NCBI GenBank assembly: GCA_902651635.1
Contig: CACRSC010001923.1
Coordinates: 713,977-777,976, forward strand
DNA length: 64,000 nt
Direction: 5' to 3'
From: Mastigamoeba balamuthi
Taxonomy: Eukaryota; Evosea; Mastigamoebida; Mastigamoebidae
This document shows positions 1-11,552 of this stretch, one piece after another. Every line of letters starts with the position of its first letter. Position 1 is the stretch's first letter. Both the position numbers and the translations under genes were made by a program. The notes below the pieces were generated by a model. That model saw nothing but the letters and a program-made list of their open reading frames with translations. It was not told where the DNA came from and made no database searches.

Positions 1-418
1 GTGCGGGGTCCGCGGGGTTGCGGGCGGCCCTGTGGACGACGAAGGCGACCTCGAGGAAGTCGCCCGAGGGCTCCTCGTAGTCGACGGGCACGCTGATGTT
101 CACGCACCACAGCTGCGGCTGCTTGCTGCGCAGGCACGGCAGCAGCGTCAGCGAGCCCAGGTGCCACACGCTGTCGTCGCCGTCCCCGCGGGCCTCGCGG
201 TCGCCCTCGGGGGCCCCGGGCTGCGGGCCGTTGCGGTAGAGCTCGAAGAGCCTGAGGACCTCCTCGGAGCTCGTCGTGTGGTCCTCCAGCTGGCTCCTGC
301 AGGCCCCCGCCAGCAGCGCCAGCAGCAGCAGCACGCGCGTCACGGCCTGCGAGGAGAGCCGTCAGCGTCGGCGTGCAGGTGCCCGTGTTTTGCCACGCAC
401 CGTCGCCGGCATCTCCAT
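1..418 (-). CDS. Secreted alpha/beta hydrolase (tripeptidyl aminopeptidase-like), N-terminal part
   Basis: Partial gene running off the window start. Exon 1 is only 18 nt (401-418, starting MEMPAT). A 54-nt GT-AG intron (347-400) precedes exon 2 (346 down to 1). The joined N-terminus is a signal peptide with a VLLLLALLAG core, so the product should be secreted or lysosomal. Downstream, a Trp-Cys pair followed by VPVDYEEPSGDFLEV resembles the start of exported serine hydrolases of the tripeptidyl aminopeptidase/prolyl aminopeptidase type, which open with a C-x-VPLDY-x-x-P-x-G strand. The catalytic residues lie outside the window, so activity cannot be judged. The intron has a GTGCGT donor and a CTGAC branch-like site, the pattern seen throughout the window. 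The signal peptide is clear; the family call rests on one motif. Confidence 0.55.
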
Positions 419-2294
419 CTCTCAGCGAAACACGGAGGTGTCAAAAATAAAGTTCAGAACCGGGGTGGGGGCAGAGAGGGACCGCTGGTGGTGGTATGCC
501 GTCAACACGGGTGCACCGTGTCTGTGTGCAGAATGGCAAAAAACTAAATAAATGATGACGACAGAGCCAGAGGGAAAAACCCGGATATGGCGCATTGTCA
601 CAGACGGCCGCGACCGTTGAGTCCCGAACCTCCGACCGCGTCTGCGCGTGCCGTTGTGAACCGAATCTCTCGGCGGGTGAGTCAGAGAAAACCGCGTTAG
701 GAGCACAGCAGGGCGAAAACGGGAGTAATTCGCACCCTCCGTCGAGTTTCTGTCGGTAACGCCGATCGCCCTGGGCGTTCTACGTATCGGGAGGGGGTGG
801 GCGAGTGTGCGAGTCTGGCGGGCACCTGCCACCCCCGCGCCCCACATTGTCCCACACAGCGCCGGACGTGCCAGCCAGAGAGCACGGTTCACGTGCCGGA
901 CAAAAACGGGTAGAAGGGAAGGCAGAAGAGGTGCAGTATGTTCGTTCTCTTGTTGTTGTGAAATCAGGGAAAATTCGGCAGTGCTGATGTGGGCCCGTTG
1001 TACACCCAAAGTGCACCGGAAAACTGCAGGCAGCCGTCAGGGCGCTCGGGTTTCTGCGTTGCGTCGGGCGAGCTCAGGAAAGTGCAGTGCCCCGTCCCTC
1101 AGCACCGCCATGGCTCCACGCGATCCGCGCCCGGTCGTGCTGTGTTCTGCACGAGGGAGTACGCTGGGTGAGAGGGGCATAGCGCCGCAGGGACCATGGG
1201 CCCCACGCCCTCGTTGATTCTCTGTGAGAAGCCAGTACAGTGTACGGCTGAGGCGGAAATGGTACTCGGGGCAGTACCGGAGATCTCCATGCAGCCGACA
1301 CCCCTGACCTGCGCGTGCATGTGCAGCAGCAACCGCAGCAGCAGCAGCAACAGGAGAAGCTCTCGCTGTGCTGGTGTAGCGCGCTCGCAGCCCACCCTGT
1401 CAACGCATTCATCGCAACTCATCGGTTCGATTCTCGAGCCCTGTGGATGATTCTGCATGGCTCCCTTGTCGGCTAGGACGTCCTGCCTGGAGGGACGCCT
1501 CTCAAGGTGCATCGCGCAGGGCGTCGCGGGCCTCTTGAATAAAGCTCGGCGTGGCCGCCAGGTCTGGAGGGCGGCGTGCCGCTGCTGCCGGGGCCCCGCC
1601 GCCCGGGGTGCGCCGTTTTGTCCCCGTGAGCCCTGTGTCGAGCGCCATGACTGACGCCCGATTGGATGGCTTTCCCAGCTCGCCGACGTGTGTTGACCCG
1701 TCACTCGCTGCAGGGCGCAATTGCTCCTCGCCGTGCGTCTGGCAGCTCTCATTCGCCACCCCGCGCTGAGCCAGCGGCAGAGTGGAATAATGAGCGTTCT
1801 GAAAGGCAACGCAGCGAAGCATCGGACTGTCGCTCCCGGCGGGGAGTGCAGCTTGCCGGCGCTCTGTACTGCGCCAAGTGTGCTCCATCGTCCTGCGTCT
1901 TCAGATGTGCGACTGCTGTATCGCGTGACATCCCTCTCGTGTCTCTTTGGTTGTGTCAGTCACCCCGAGCCAGCAACGAGCGCGGTCACGATCACCGACT
2001 TGGCCTCTCGCTTTGCGTTGGCGCTACTGCGGGGGGCGGCACAGGAGAAGAGCACTCTGGGCTTCCAGGTGAACCTGCTCGATGTGTCGCTGTCCAGCCA
2101 TTACGACGAACGGCGAGACCTGACGTCGGATCTGCAGTCGTTCTCTCTCTCACTCACTCTCTCTCTCTCTCTCACATCTGATTGCTCTTTGAGGAGCCTC
2201 TGCTGTTGGCGGGTGACCAGCGGGCCACCGCTGCAAGCACTGACGCGGGCGACAGGCTCCAGGCGCTCCCAAGCGCTTCGGCCTTCCCGTTACC
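419..2294. other. Gene-poor stretch, no supported gene
   Basis: About 1.9 kb without the strong GC3 bias of the neighbouring genes. Many overlapping open frames exist on both strands, but none shows a recognisable domain or consistent splice signals. A CT-rich microsatellite occupies about 2141-2173. Frame fragments near 2000-2120 on the plus strand look peptide-like but cannot be assigned. Confidence 0.5.
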
Positions 2295-2411
2295 TGCAGC
2301 CATTGCTTGGCGAACAAGGCGTTTGGGACGCTTGAGCTGGCGGTCGATAACCGCCCTCTGGTGGAGCAACAGATGACCGTCGTCGAAGCTCTGGATATTC
2401 TCCAGCCATAA
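2295..2411 (+). other. Possible coding remnant
   Basis: A short open stretch reads CSHCLANKAFGTLELAVDN and continues to DILQP before a TAA stop. It is hydrophilic/leucine-patterned and looks more protein-like than its surroundings. No start codon, splice context or family could be recognised, so it may be an exon remnant or chance. Confidence 0.2.
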
Positions 2412-2705
2412 CGTGTGCTTGCCAGCACTGGCACGCTCGCACAATGTCGGGGATGTACAATGACAACAAGCTCACCCAACTGGCCGTGGAGCTGCCCCAG
2501 CAACCCAGAGCCACAGGGAGAAGGGAGAGTGAGGCTGACCAGTGTGTCAAACTGTCGTGGATGTTCACGACAAGGAGGACGCAACATGAGCCAAGAACAC
2601 GTGTTCACCCACTGGTGTTGATCTGGTGACTGTGCGCGGGGCTCTTGCACCCTCTTGTCCTCCGAGAAGGGTTGAGAGTGGCGTTGCTCTCCGAGTTGCT
2701 TTCGC

Positions 2706-5700
2706 TCAGCACTGCTGGCCCCTGGCGAAGACGTACTTGATGGGGGGCAGCTTGGCGGGGTTGCCGTCGGGCAGGTTGAAGCTGCCGTCGAGCACGAGGT
2801 ACCTGCGGCCCTTGGGCAGCGCCCCGTAGAGCTCCTCGTAGACCACGCGCAGCTTGCGCTTCCTGTTGGCCGCCACCAGCGCCGCGATGTCGTCCGTCGC
2901 GCAGAACTCGCTGTAGATCTGCTTGTTGCGGCCCGCCTTGATGTCCTCGGCGCTCAGCGCGGCCTTGATGAGGTAGTTGGCCGTCACGCCGTGGTGCGCC
3001 TTGGGCAGCGCCTCGAGGAAGCCGTCGACCGTCAGGTCGCCCGCGTCGACTACGGCCTTGTCCCACACCGTGAAGCCGTCGGGCACGGGCACGACGTCGG
3101 CCATCTCGATGACGTCGTACTGCGACTTGGCGCGGCCGGGGTTCTCGGGCTCGAAGAGCTCGAACGTGTTGGTCGCGAGGTTCATGTTGCTCGAGTAGAA
3201 GAGCTGCTTGGGCAGCCCCAGCACCAGCTTGTACAGCTCCATGCAGATCAGCCCCGTGATCGCCGCCGTCGTCGTCGCGATCGCCGGAATGATGCGCCCC
3301 GCGATCATCTGCGCCCGCGTGCGACAGCGTCAGTGGGGGTCCACGGCGTCGCTCCCGTTCTTTCGGTGGTCCCTGTCGGCCGATCCCCGAGCCAAAGCCG
3401 TTGCCCCTTGCGGTGCGGGCACCGCCACACCGCGCATTCCCCCATTTGTGCCGCGGGACAACGCGTTCCACCGAGAGACTCCAGAAGACGCACACACACC
3501 GCCAGAAGCGGGCAACACAGTGGAGACGCAGCCCCGGGTGTCTGCGACAACGGGCGACGCCCGCAGCGCCAGCACAGCAAAGCGGGCGGGCACCGTTGCT
3601 TATCACTCGCAATCACCGAGTCCCCCCAGCGTCCATTCGCTCTGCCCACAAGCCGCAGGCGCAGACTTGCCCTGCCATCCAACCCACCGCCCAGAGCGAC
3701 GCAAAGAGGAAGCAGGTGAGAGGAGGGGGCGTGCCTTGCACTGGTGCCTGCTGGCCTCCTTGATGTGGTAGTTCCAGGCGCGCATGTTGGCGCAGGCGGT
3801 GATGAAGTCGATGTGGAAGTTGCTGTCGTCGTCCTTCTCAAAGTCCGCGGGCACCAGCCTCGCCGCGCGCGCCTCCCTCGCCAGCGCCTCGACGGCCCCG
3901 CGCACCTCGGCGGTCCTCCTGGCCTCCTCGTCGTCCTCCTCGGGCTGCTGCTGCTGCTCGCCCTCCTTCTCCTTGCTCTCCTCCATCAGGTCCACGCGCT
4001 TCCTCGGCGCTGCCCACGCGGGCACCGCCAGCGCCTGCGCCCTCAGCCTCCGGTCGAACTCGGCGCGGTCCCTGACGGGCTCCAGGCCGTACGTCGCCGC
4101 GAACAGGTTCGCCGCCGCGTAGGCGTCTGCGCACAGCACGCAGCACAGTCGGCGAGCCCCGAATTCAGATGCGGTTGCCGGATGCGGTTCTGCAGCGCGT
4201 CTCGGGGGGGACGGACGCACAGTCGGCGTGCATGGGGTTGGCGGGGTCGAAGGTGGTGGCGTTGGGGAAGCGCTTGGTGCCCGACCAGAAGAGGACGTCC
4301 TTGCCGGTGTTGGGGTCCTTCTTCATGGCGTCCTTGGGGAAGCTGTGCGTCAGGTCCCTGATCCGCGTGCTGTACTGCTTCTGGAACTCGTTCACCGCCA
4401 TCTGGACGCACCCCTCAAACGTCGGCTGCACCCCCGCGGTATACGCGGCACAGGTCAATCGAGATTCAATTGTCAGTTGTGTGTAATGCGAAAATCCAAT
4501 TGAAATTGGGTGCGCGCCTTGGCGGCGGACTGCAGGACCGACTGGACGGCGAGGAGCTTCTCGAGCTGGGCGGTGGCGTTGCCCTCCTTGGCGAGCGAGG
4601 CCATGAAGGCCGCGGGGTCCTCGAGGAGGGCCTGCGCGTCGCGGACGGGCGCCTCGAAGACCTCGGTGAACTGCGCGCGGGCCCACTCGATGCAGTGGTC
4701 GATGAGGTGCGGGAAGTTGCGCAGCGTGCACATGGGGATGGCGTTGCCCTGCTCGGGGTCCTTCTGCTCGCCGTAGGACATGGTCTTGTGCGGCAGGATG
4801 ACCTCGCTGTTGGCCTTGGTGCCCAGCGTGCCCGACTCCATCAGCGGGCGCTCGTACCACACGCAGCGGCTGTCCACGTACCTGCGCGCGATCACGTTGT
4901 CCAGCGCGTTGCACACGCCGTCCTGCGACTCCCAGAACGCGTCGTCAAACACGTCCTCCGTCTCGGGCCCCACCTTGGTCTCGTAGCACCGCACCTGCGA
5001 GCCGTCGGCATGGGCCCCGCGCTGTCAGTCGTTGTAAAGGAAACAAAAGCACAGACGCAGTGTCGTGGGTGTGCCGCAGTTGCTGCAAATATGCAGAGAC
5101 GCGCTGCCGAGACATGTGGGCACAGAGTTGAGAGAGTAGGCGTAACAGTCAAGACAAGAGACCCCAAGTTAAGTTGAGTGAAAAGATTGAGAGGACGCGA
5201 GCCGGAGGGGTGCGACTATGCAGGAGAGCACAACGCAGCGCACAACACAGCACAAAGCGTGGGGGGGGGGGCGAGTGGGTGGGTGCCTTGATGTCGGGGT
5301 TCATGATCTTGGCGGCCTTGGCGGCCGTGGCGCTCTTCTGCTGGCCGACGTTCTCCTTGCGGAAGAGGAACTGCCTGTTGAGGTTCGAGACCTCGATGCG
5401 GTCCATGTCCGTCACGCTCACGAGGCCCGTGGCGCCCGTGCCCAGCCCCATCAGCGCGAACCCCTTGAGGTACTCGCAGCCCAGGGCCCCGCAGCCCACC
5501 ATGAACCACTTCTGCGCCGTCAGCTTCTCGTGCGCCTCGCGCCCGATCACGCTGATCTGGTGGTCGTACCTCGACCCCGTCACCTTGGCGTCCGCCCTGT
5601 TGCGGTTGGGCGACGGTGAGATGCGTGCGTGACAGGGGCATTGCAGTGCCACGTGAACTGGAAGCGTCTCAGTCCAAAGAGCAGAGACAAGCGAGCTGCT

Positions 5701-7994
5701 CCGTTGGAAGACAGAGACAAAGGGGAGAAGAGAGGAACGCCAAGGAGCAACAGACTGCTTGGCATCGAGTGCCAGGCAGTAGAAGACCGTTGAAGAGACA
5801 CAGAGATCCGAGAGAGGAGATGACTGATAAGGAGCAGGCCTGGGCTGGCCGTCTGCACGTGGAGCCGTGTCGCTGCAGTGCTGTTGGGGAGGGGGATAGA
5901 GAGAAGTGGGAGCACCTGGGAGCCGAGTCGGGGACGAGCTCGAAGTAGTCCATGTGCATCCACTGGCGCAGCGGCGTGAACTTGCCAAACTTCTTCACGA
6001 GCTCCTGTGCCGCGACGCCGCCCACAAACGTCGCCAGGCCCGGCAGCTCGGCGCGCGCGTAGAGCGCCGTCTTGGCGACGACGGGCTCGTCGATGGCGTC
6101 GACGACGATGGCCCTGGCGGCCCCCAGCGCCTGGTGCTCGGCCAGCGCGGCCTTGGCCAGCGCCACGCACTCGGCGGCGTCCTCGGCGCTGTGCAGGCGC
6201 GGCAGCTCGCCGTTGTGCGCCGCCTGGAAGCGCCACAGCGCAATGCGCGCAAAGTGCAGCTGGTCCCCGCGGTTGCTCATGATCGCTGCACCGGCACACA
6301 GCTGTCAGACGAGCAGAGCAGGCGCAACGGCACGAGCACAGGACAGGGCAGCACAATCGAGCAAATAGGGCTGCCAACTGTTAGCGGCGCAGAGGAACAA
6401 CGAGGGGGGCACGACAGCACTCAGCAGCCGTGAGAGCGGCACCAAGCGCGGCAACCGCCGCATGCACGCATCACTGAACTCAACTGACCAAATATCCAAT
6501 TCAGATGCCGAAAAAGCGCGGCAACCGTCGCAGATACGCATCACAGAACCCAATTGACCACAAATATCCAATTCAAATGACGCAGACACCCCCCTTTCCC
6601 CCCAATCAACACAAGCATCCGACAACCAGAGGCCGAGGAGAGGCATTGCCCTTCGTGCCCCCTCCTCCCCCATCCCTCCACCTCTTCCGGGACGCGCGTG
6701 GGGGGAGGGGAGGGTACCCTTGCTGGCGTCGGGGTGCTGGACGGGGCTGGCGTCGAACTTGGGGTTGACGAGCGACTCGTCAAAGGGGCGGAAGGCGAGC
6801 TCGGTCCTGCGCTTGACCTCTGTGACGACGCCGCCGCGGACGTGCTCGCCCAGCGAGGCCACAAAGGCCGCGTCGAGCTTGGGCACAAACTTGTTGGGCA
6901 CCAGCTTCTCCCGCTTGCCGCCCTCGTACTTGACGTACACGCGCGCGATCTCCACCGGGCCCACCTTGCTCAGCGCCTCCAGGCCCTCCACCTCGTCAAA
7001 CGTCACCAGCGTCCCGTCGCTCAGCTCGTGGTTCTCTGCACGGGGAGGGGGGTACGAGAAGATACGTGAATCCAACTGAAGGTGGAACGGGGAAATGCCT
7101 GCGTTGAGTCAGGCGGATGGGGGGGGGGCCTACCCGCGGCGACAGTGATGACCAGCGTGTTCTCGGGGGTCTTGTCGACGCGCTCGATGACGTTGACCTT
7201 GGCGGCCTCGCCGTCGGCGTCCGTGACCGCGTGCGCCGCGCCGTAGTCGGCAAAGAGCGTCGCCACGACGCCGCTGACGAGGGCCACGACGAGCAGCGCG
7301 CCGCGGGCGCGGCACTGGGCGGCCAGCGCCGACACCTCGCGCTGCGACAGCGGGGCGGCCACCACCACCGCGCCGTAGCCCGCCACGCTCGACAGGTCCC
7401 CCGCGTGCACGCGCACGTTCACGTAGGGGTTCAGCACCGCCAGCGGCGCCACGCACACCTCCGCGCTCCTGCGGGCCACGTCAGATGACGTAGGGGCGGT
7501 GGTGGGAAAACTGCCATTTCCGGGGTGTAGAGAAGTCTGCATTTTACTTGAATTGTGGCGTGGAAACGAGAATTTTGCGTGTGGGAGTGGGAGTCCCCCG
7601 CGTACTGGCGGCCGATGTCGGCGGTGTGGAAGAAGCAGTTGGAGTTGAGATCGGCGACGGCGACGGGCGAGGGGTCGTAGAGCGCGACGCTGCGGGGCCC
7701 CGCGAGGATGATGTTCTTGGCGACCTCCGCCCCGACGCCCTTGCAGCCCACGACGAGGATGTCGAGCGTGATGAGGTTCTGCGCTCCGGGGGGAGAGGGA
7801 GGGGCAGCGCCAGTGTTAGCGCGAGGGGCGCGCGCATTACCACGCAGATAATATCGCGCAGATATTTTTGACGGGAGGAATGGGGGGGCGCTCGCCTTCA
7901 TGGTCTCCACTCCGAAGGCGCCGATCTGGCGCGAGTAGAGGTCCATCATCGCCGAGGCCTTGTTCTCGTCAAACGACGACGCTGCCGACGCCAT
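2706..7994 (-). CDS. UBA1: Ubiquitin-activating enzyme E1
   Basis: Activates ubiquitin by ATP-dependent adenylation and thioester formation before transfer to E2 enzymes. Ten exons: 7896-7994, 7606-7778, 7134-7468, 6718-7035, 5916-6285, 5287-5596, 4518-4994, 4221-4425, 3735-4126 and 2706-3308, giving 1093 aa (human enzyme 1058). All phases close. The N-terminal inactive adenylation half has [15 protein letters not shown] and [15 protein letters not shown]. The active half has [13 protein letters not shown] and [15 protein letters not shown]. The catalytic cysteine is about Cys624 in [24 protein letters not shown] and [11 protein letters not shown] mark the end of the adenylation domain, followed by a C-terminal ubiquitin-fold domain. 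An acidic Q/E-rich insert precedes [11 protein letters not shown]. Introns 1, 6, 7 and 9 are GC-AG, all after AAG. The ATG at 7994 was chosen because it directly precedes the conserved N-terminus. Confidence 0.96.
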
Positions 7995-8210
7995 GGCTGC
8001 AAGCTGGTGGGGGTGGGTTGCGTTTGATTCAACGCGTTGCGAGTACAACAAACAAAGATGCGCCTCCCCAAGATTCACATCAACGGAATCAACGAAAGAT
8101 TGATAGACAAATCGTGGTGGGTGTGGCAATTGTCTCCAGAACGAGGGCGACTCGTCAGCCAACAACTGAGTGAGGCATTCTAAATGTAGAAGAGGAGTTG
8201 CCAAGGCCAG

Positions 8211-8215
8211 AAAAA
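8211..8215 (-). terminator. RNA polymerase III T-run terminator of the tRNA gene
   Basis: Five consecutive T on the minus strand, four nucleotides after the tRNA discriminator base: the standard Pol III stop signal. Confidence 0.8.
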
Positions 8216-8218
8216 GTT

Positions 8219-8290
8219 CGCCCCATGCAGGGCTCGAACCTGCAACATCTGGCTTAGAAGGCCAGCGCTCTTCCGTTGAGCTAATGGGGC
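8219..8290 (-). tRNA. tRNA-Arg (anticodon UCU)
   Basis: Read on the minus strand it folds as a complete cloverleaf without intron. There is a 7-bp acceptor stem GCCCCAT/ATGGGGC, a D arm GCTC/GAGC, an anticodon stem CTGGC/GCCAG with loop CTTCTAA (anticodon TCT, decoding AGA), a 5-nt variable loop and a T arm GCAGG-TTCGAGC-CCTGC. The B-box GGTTCGAGCCC is intact, the discriminator base is G, and no CCA is encoded, as usual in eukaryotes. Confidence 0.95.
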
Positions 8291-8762
8291 TACCTTAATC
8301 CAAAAAAGTCAATTACTTCTTTATCAAATGAATGAGACAGCAAATGAAAACAAAAGCCAGAGAGCGGTGCCAGGAGGAACTCTCTTTCGTTCCGTCCTTT
8401 TCTTCTTCCGAGAGGAGAAGACGCAGGAAAAAAACGCTGTCATTTTTGCGGTTCTCATCTCTCCGAAAATTGCTCACCAGAGATCCCTAATCAAACCAGT
8501 TGGGCCGAGCTACCACCGCATCACGCCGGAGCCTCGTGTGCGATGATTCAGGTGCTATTGGACTGCACACTCCTTCCTATGGCATGCCAGCGATTCTGAC
8601 GCAGGTGCACCTTTTTCCAGTTGGTGACGACACCTGTGGGCCAACGCAGCCCTGCGGGGGGAACTGGCTAACGACCACCGACGAAACTGTATCGCACACC
8701 ACAACACCAGCAACCACCCCGTGGAGCACACTCACACACTCTCTATCTCGCCACTTGGAAAG
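8291..8762. other. Intergenic region upstream of the 8763 gene
   Basis: No conserved coding pattern. It is moderately AT-rich next to the tRNA, and its second half is probably promoter and 5' leader of the downstream membrane protein gene. Confidence 0.4.
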
Positions 8763-9602
8763 ATGCAGACTTTGGCACTGGCACGCACTGTCTCGTGGGC
8801 CACTCTGCTGCTGATGACGGCGCAGAGCCTCTGGGGCGTCCTCTGCCCCGCGTGGCTCTACCGCAGGGACTGCGCCTGGGTCGTCTCTGCGTGGCGCGCC
8901 AACGACATCGGCACGCTGGCGCTGGCCTGCCCTGCGCTCCTCCTCTCGATAGCGTCTCAGTCGTCGTCGTCGACGCCCTCGTCTGTGCGCCTGCACTGCT
9001 GGCTCGGCTGCTCGTACTACGTCGTCTACAACTACAGTTTCTACTTCCTGGGCGCCGCTGTCAACGAAGCGTGGCTCCTCTACGCGGCCCTCTTCGTGCT
9101 GGGCCTCTGGCAGCTCATCCTCGTCGCCTGGCTCGCGCTGGCGTCGCTCCCTGCCGTCCGCCTGCCGCGCTGGGTCGAGCTCGCCTGCGGCCTCGGGCTC
9201 GGGGCCAAGGGACTCGTCACGGGTGGCGTGTGGCTCTCGGGGTGGGCGGCGATGCTGGCGACGGGGTCGCTGCCGCTGCCGATGGAGTTCTTCCGCGTGA
9301 TCGCCGCGTGCGACGTGGCGATGCAGGTCTTCCCGCTGCTCGCCAGCGCGTGGCTGCTGTGCGCAGGCAACGCGAGGATCGGCGTCCCCGTGGCCACGGC
9401 GATCTGCGTCGAGGGGATGATGTACATGCCCGTGCTCATGTTCACGTCCCCGTGGGCGGAGGCCTACGGCATCCCGGACGCCTGGGAGAAGTTCCCCATG
9501 TACACCGCCATGTTCGTCGGGTTTGTGACGGTGGGCTGCCTGCTCCTCTGCAACCGCGAGGATCCAAACGGCGACGGCAGCAGCAAGAGCAAAGCGAACT
9601 AG
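8763..9602 (+). CDS. Polytopic membrane protein, bacterial-type, unknown function
   Basis: Intronless gene of 279 aa from the ATG at 8763; an in-frame ATG at 8721 would add 14 residues. About eight hydrophobic segments span most of the protein, starting with LALARTVSWATLLLMTAQ. It ends in a short polar tail with Asp, Gly, Ser and Lys. The segment YYVVYNYSFYFLGAAVNEAW followed by LLYAALFVLGL resembles uncharacterised bacterial inner-membrane proteins that share a Y-x-V-Y-N-Y block. That resemblance is from memory, not from a search. Most genes nearby have introns, so intronlessness together with a bacterial-like pattern makes recent horizontal acquisition possible. Base composition matches the neighbours, arguing for amelioration or an older arrival. 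Substrate and location are unknown. Confidence 0.6.
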   Translation: MQTLALARTVSWATLLLMTAQSLWGVLCPAWLYRRDCAWVVSAWRANDIGTLALACPALLLSIASQSSSSTPSSVRLHCWLGCSYYVVYNYSFYFLGAAVNEAWLLYAALFVLGLWQLILVAWLALASLPAVRLPRWVELACGLGLGAKGLVTGGVWLSGWAAMLATGSLPLPMEFFRVIAACDVAMQVFPLLASAWLLCAGNARIGVPVATAICVEGMMYMPVLMFTSPWAEAYGIPDAWEKFPMYTAMFVGFVTVGCLLLCNREDPNGDGSSKSKAN

Positions 9603-10031
9603 GAAAGTTCTCATCATAGACAGCAGACAAGCCCCGCCCTGAGTTTCAGCTGTATTGCACAGCACGAGATCGACTGCTGTTATCGACTGTCCCCCCTGCC
9701 GACCGACCACTGAGAGCACCACTGAAACGCGTTGCCGAAAAATCAGTAGACCCCTTTTGATTCCCTTTCCGACTCTTCAACCAGGGCGTTCAATGTAGTC
9801 GAGAGCCACAGAGCTCCATCTCTCATTCATTTGCCACGGCGAGCGCTTCATCATGAACGATCGAGCAACGGTGCATTCGAAATCTTGTCGCCGGATCAGA
9901 ATTAGAGGTTCTTTTGGTGCATTCATTACATTGCATTCCAAACGCATTCTGAGTAGATCTGCAAAAAGACCGCGAGTCCATTCCGCGGTTCAAAGCGACA
10001 AAGAACCGCGCATATTGTTGTTTCATCTGTG
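9603..10031. other. Intergenic spacer
   Basis: About 430 nt between two same-strand genes. It holds the presumed 3' untranslated region of the first and promoter of the second. No coding or repeat signal seen. Confidence 0.5.
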
Positions 10032-10997
10032 ATGGCAAGCGACCATGGCACTGCGGGCTTCAGGGTTCTGGCGAGCCCGGACTTCTACCGCAAGGCTTTC
10101 CGCAAAATAGGGCGCGCAGCCAGGGTGAACGCCATCCCGGGGGCCGTCATCCTCGCGTGCGAGGGAGCCATCATCGGGGCGTACTACGGCTGCAGGCCCT
10201 GCACGGGCGCCTTTGACGGCGTCTCGCGCACCAAGACGTCGTGGGGCTACGGCTTCTCGGCGCTGGCGACGGCCGTGTTCGGTGGTCTGCTGCCGTGGGC
10301 CGTCATGGTCGCCCGCAGGGACATCGCCGGGGGGCCGCTGCTGGTGCTCGCGTCGCTGGCACTGCTGGCAGCGCAGTGGGCCGGCATTGGCTGCGTCGTG
10401 GAGTCGCTGTACAGGCTGCAGGGGGTCATGTTCGGCAACGGGGTCTCAGCGGGCGCGATCGTCTGTAAGGTGAAAACCGAACGCCCGCTCACGCGCTGGA
10501 AAACAGGGTCTTGGGTCTCATCTGACGAGGCCGGCTCCGGCTGTGCAGGTGCTGTTCGACCAGTTCGTGTACAACCCGCTCCTGGGGTGCTGGCTGGTGG
10601 TGGTGCCGTTCCACTGGCGCCACTGCAACTTCAGCTTCGGGCAGTTCGCAAGGACCTTCACCACCGAGTTCGCGTTTGGGACTTTTCTCACAACCCTCTT
10701 CACCATCTGGGCACGGAGCAATTGCCCGCGGCGCGGGACACCTCCGCTGACGCCGTTTCTCAGATGCTGTGGATACCTGCCGTGTCGATCATTTACTGCA
10801 TGCCGCCGTCTCTGCAGGTGCCGCTCTTCGACTTTGTCCTGTGCTTCTCGAACCTGCTTCTGCTGCTCGTTACCAAGCCAGATGCCCCGGCAGAGGCCAC
10901 TGTCGAGATAAAGGTGTTGTCGCACAAGGGGGATGAAGAGGCAACTGTTGAAAACGAGGAAAATGCTCTTCTGTCTCAAGCAAACGCCAGGCTGTGA
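10032..10997 (+). CDS. Mpv17/PMP22-family membrane protein
   Basis: Three exons (10032-10469, 10549-10710, 10764-10997) encode 277 aa. Intron 1 is GT-AG and intron 2 is GC-AG (TGG|GCACGG). The hallmark DQ motif is in LFDQFVYNPLLGCW and is followed by a membrane segment. The final domain MLWIPAVSIIYCMPPSLQVP aligns with the conserved Mpv17 C-terminal W-x-x-P...Y-x-x-P...Q pattern. Family members sit in inner mitochondrial or peroxisomal membranes and are thought to form channels or regulate solute passage. The N-terminal 140 residues add further hydrophobic segments, longer than the typical 180-aa member. The C-terminal tail is acidic. Reading straight through the introns also gives an open frame, but it loses the DQ motif, which supports the spliced model. 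Confidence 0.75.
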   Translation: MASDHGTAGFRVLASPDFYRKAFRKIGRAARVNAIPGAVILACEGAIIGAYYGCRPCTGAFDGVSRTKTSWGYGFSALATAVFGGLLPWAVMVARRDIAGGPLLVLASLALLAAQWAGIGCVVESLYRLQGVMFGNGVSAGAIVCKVKTERPLTRWKTGSWVSSDEAGSGCAGAVRPVRVQPAPGVLAGGGAVPLAPLQLQLRAVRKDLHHRVRVWDFSHNPLHHLGTEQLPAARDTSADAVSQMLWIPAVSIIYCMPPSLQVPLFDFVLCFSNLLLLLVTKPDAPAEATVEIKVLSHKGDEEATVENEENALLSQANARL

Positions 10998-11550
10998 GCC
11001 CGTTGTTGCCGGGCTGGCTTTCGAGGTGTCTGTCTCCTCCATGAAACCCCAACACCCAAGCGACGGAGCAATCACACAGAAACTGACCGGGCCATCAGCA
11101 CCAAATGGCACTCTCAGGCCACGGCTGACGTAGTAGTTATCTCTCCTCGCACATTCTGCGAGCCAACGAAAATACAGAGACCAAGAGTGATCCAAGTGAT
11201 TGGGGATGCTTGGGTATCTGGACTGCAAAGATTCTCTGTAATGCCATCTGCTGACGCCAGCGGTCCAAGGACCGGGATCCACCACGAAGGGCCACTTTCC
11301 CCCCCTTCTCTTCGTTGCGGGACCTCCGGGTATGAGCACAATGTGGCAGTAGAAGACTGTTGACTACACTCGTGGCAGTGCACAAGCACATGTGGGTATT
11401 CAATAATGATTGCACAGTAACCGAGTGGTACTGAGAAATATATTGCAGGACCTGTTCAGTTACTCACTCCGACTGTCCTCTTGCTCTTTTTCTCATCATC
11501 TCTCTCTTTTCTCCCTCCCTGCAGTGGTACATCTGCCCTAAGAGTAGTCC
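10998..11550. other. Intergenic, no gene seen
   Basis: Mixed-composition spacer between the Mpv17-like gene and the Tc1 element. Overlapping minus-strand open frames show no domain and no codon bias. Confidence 0.4.
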
Positions 11551-11552
11551 TA

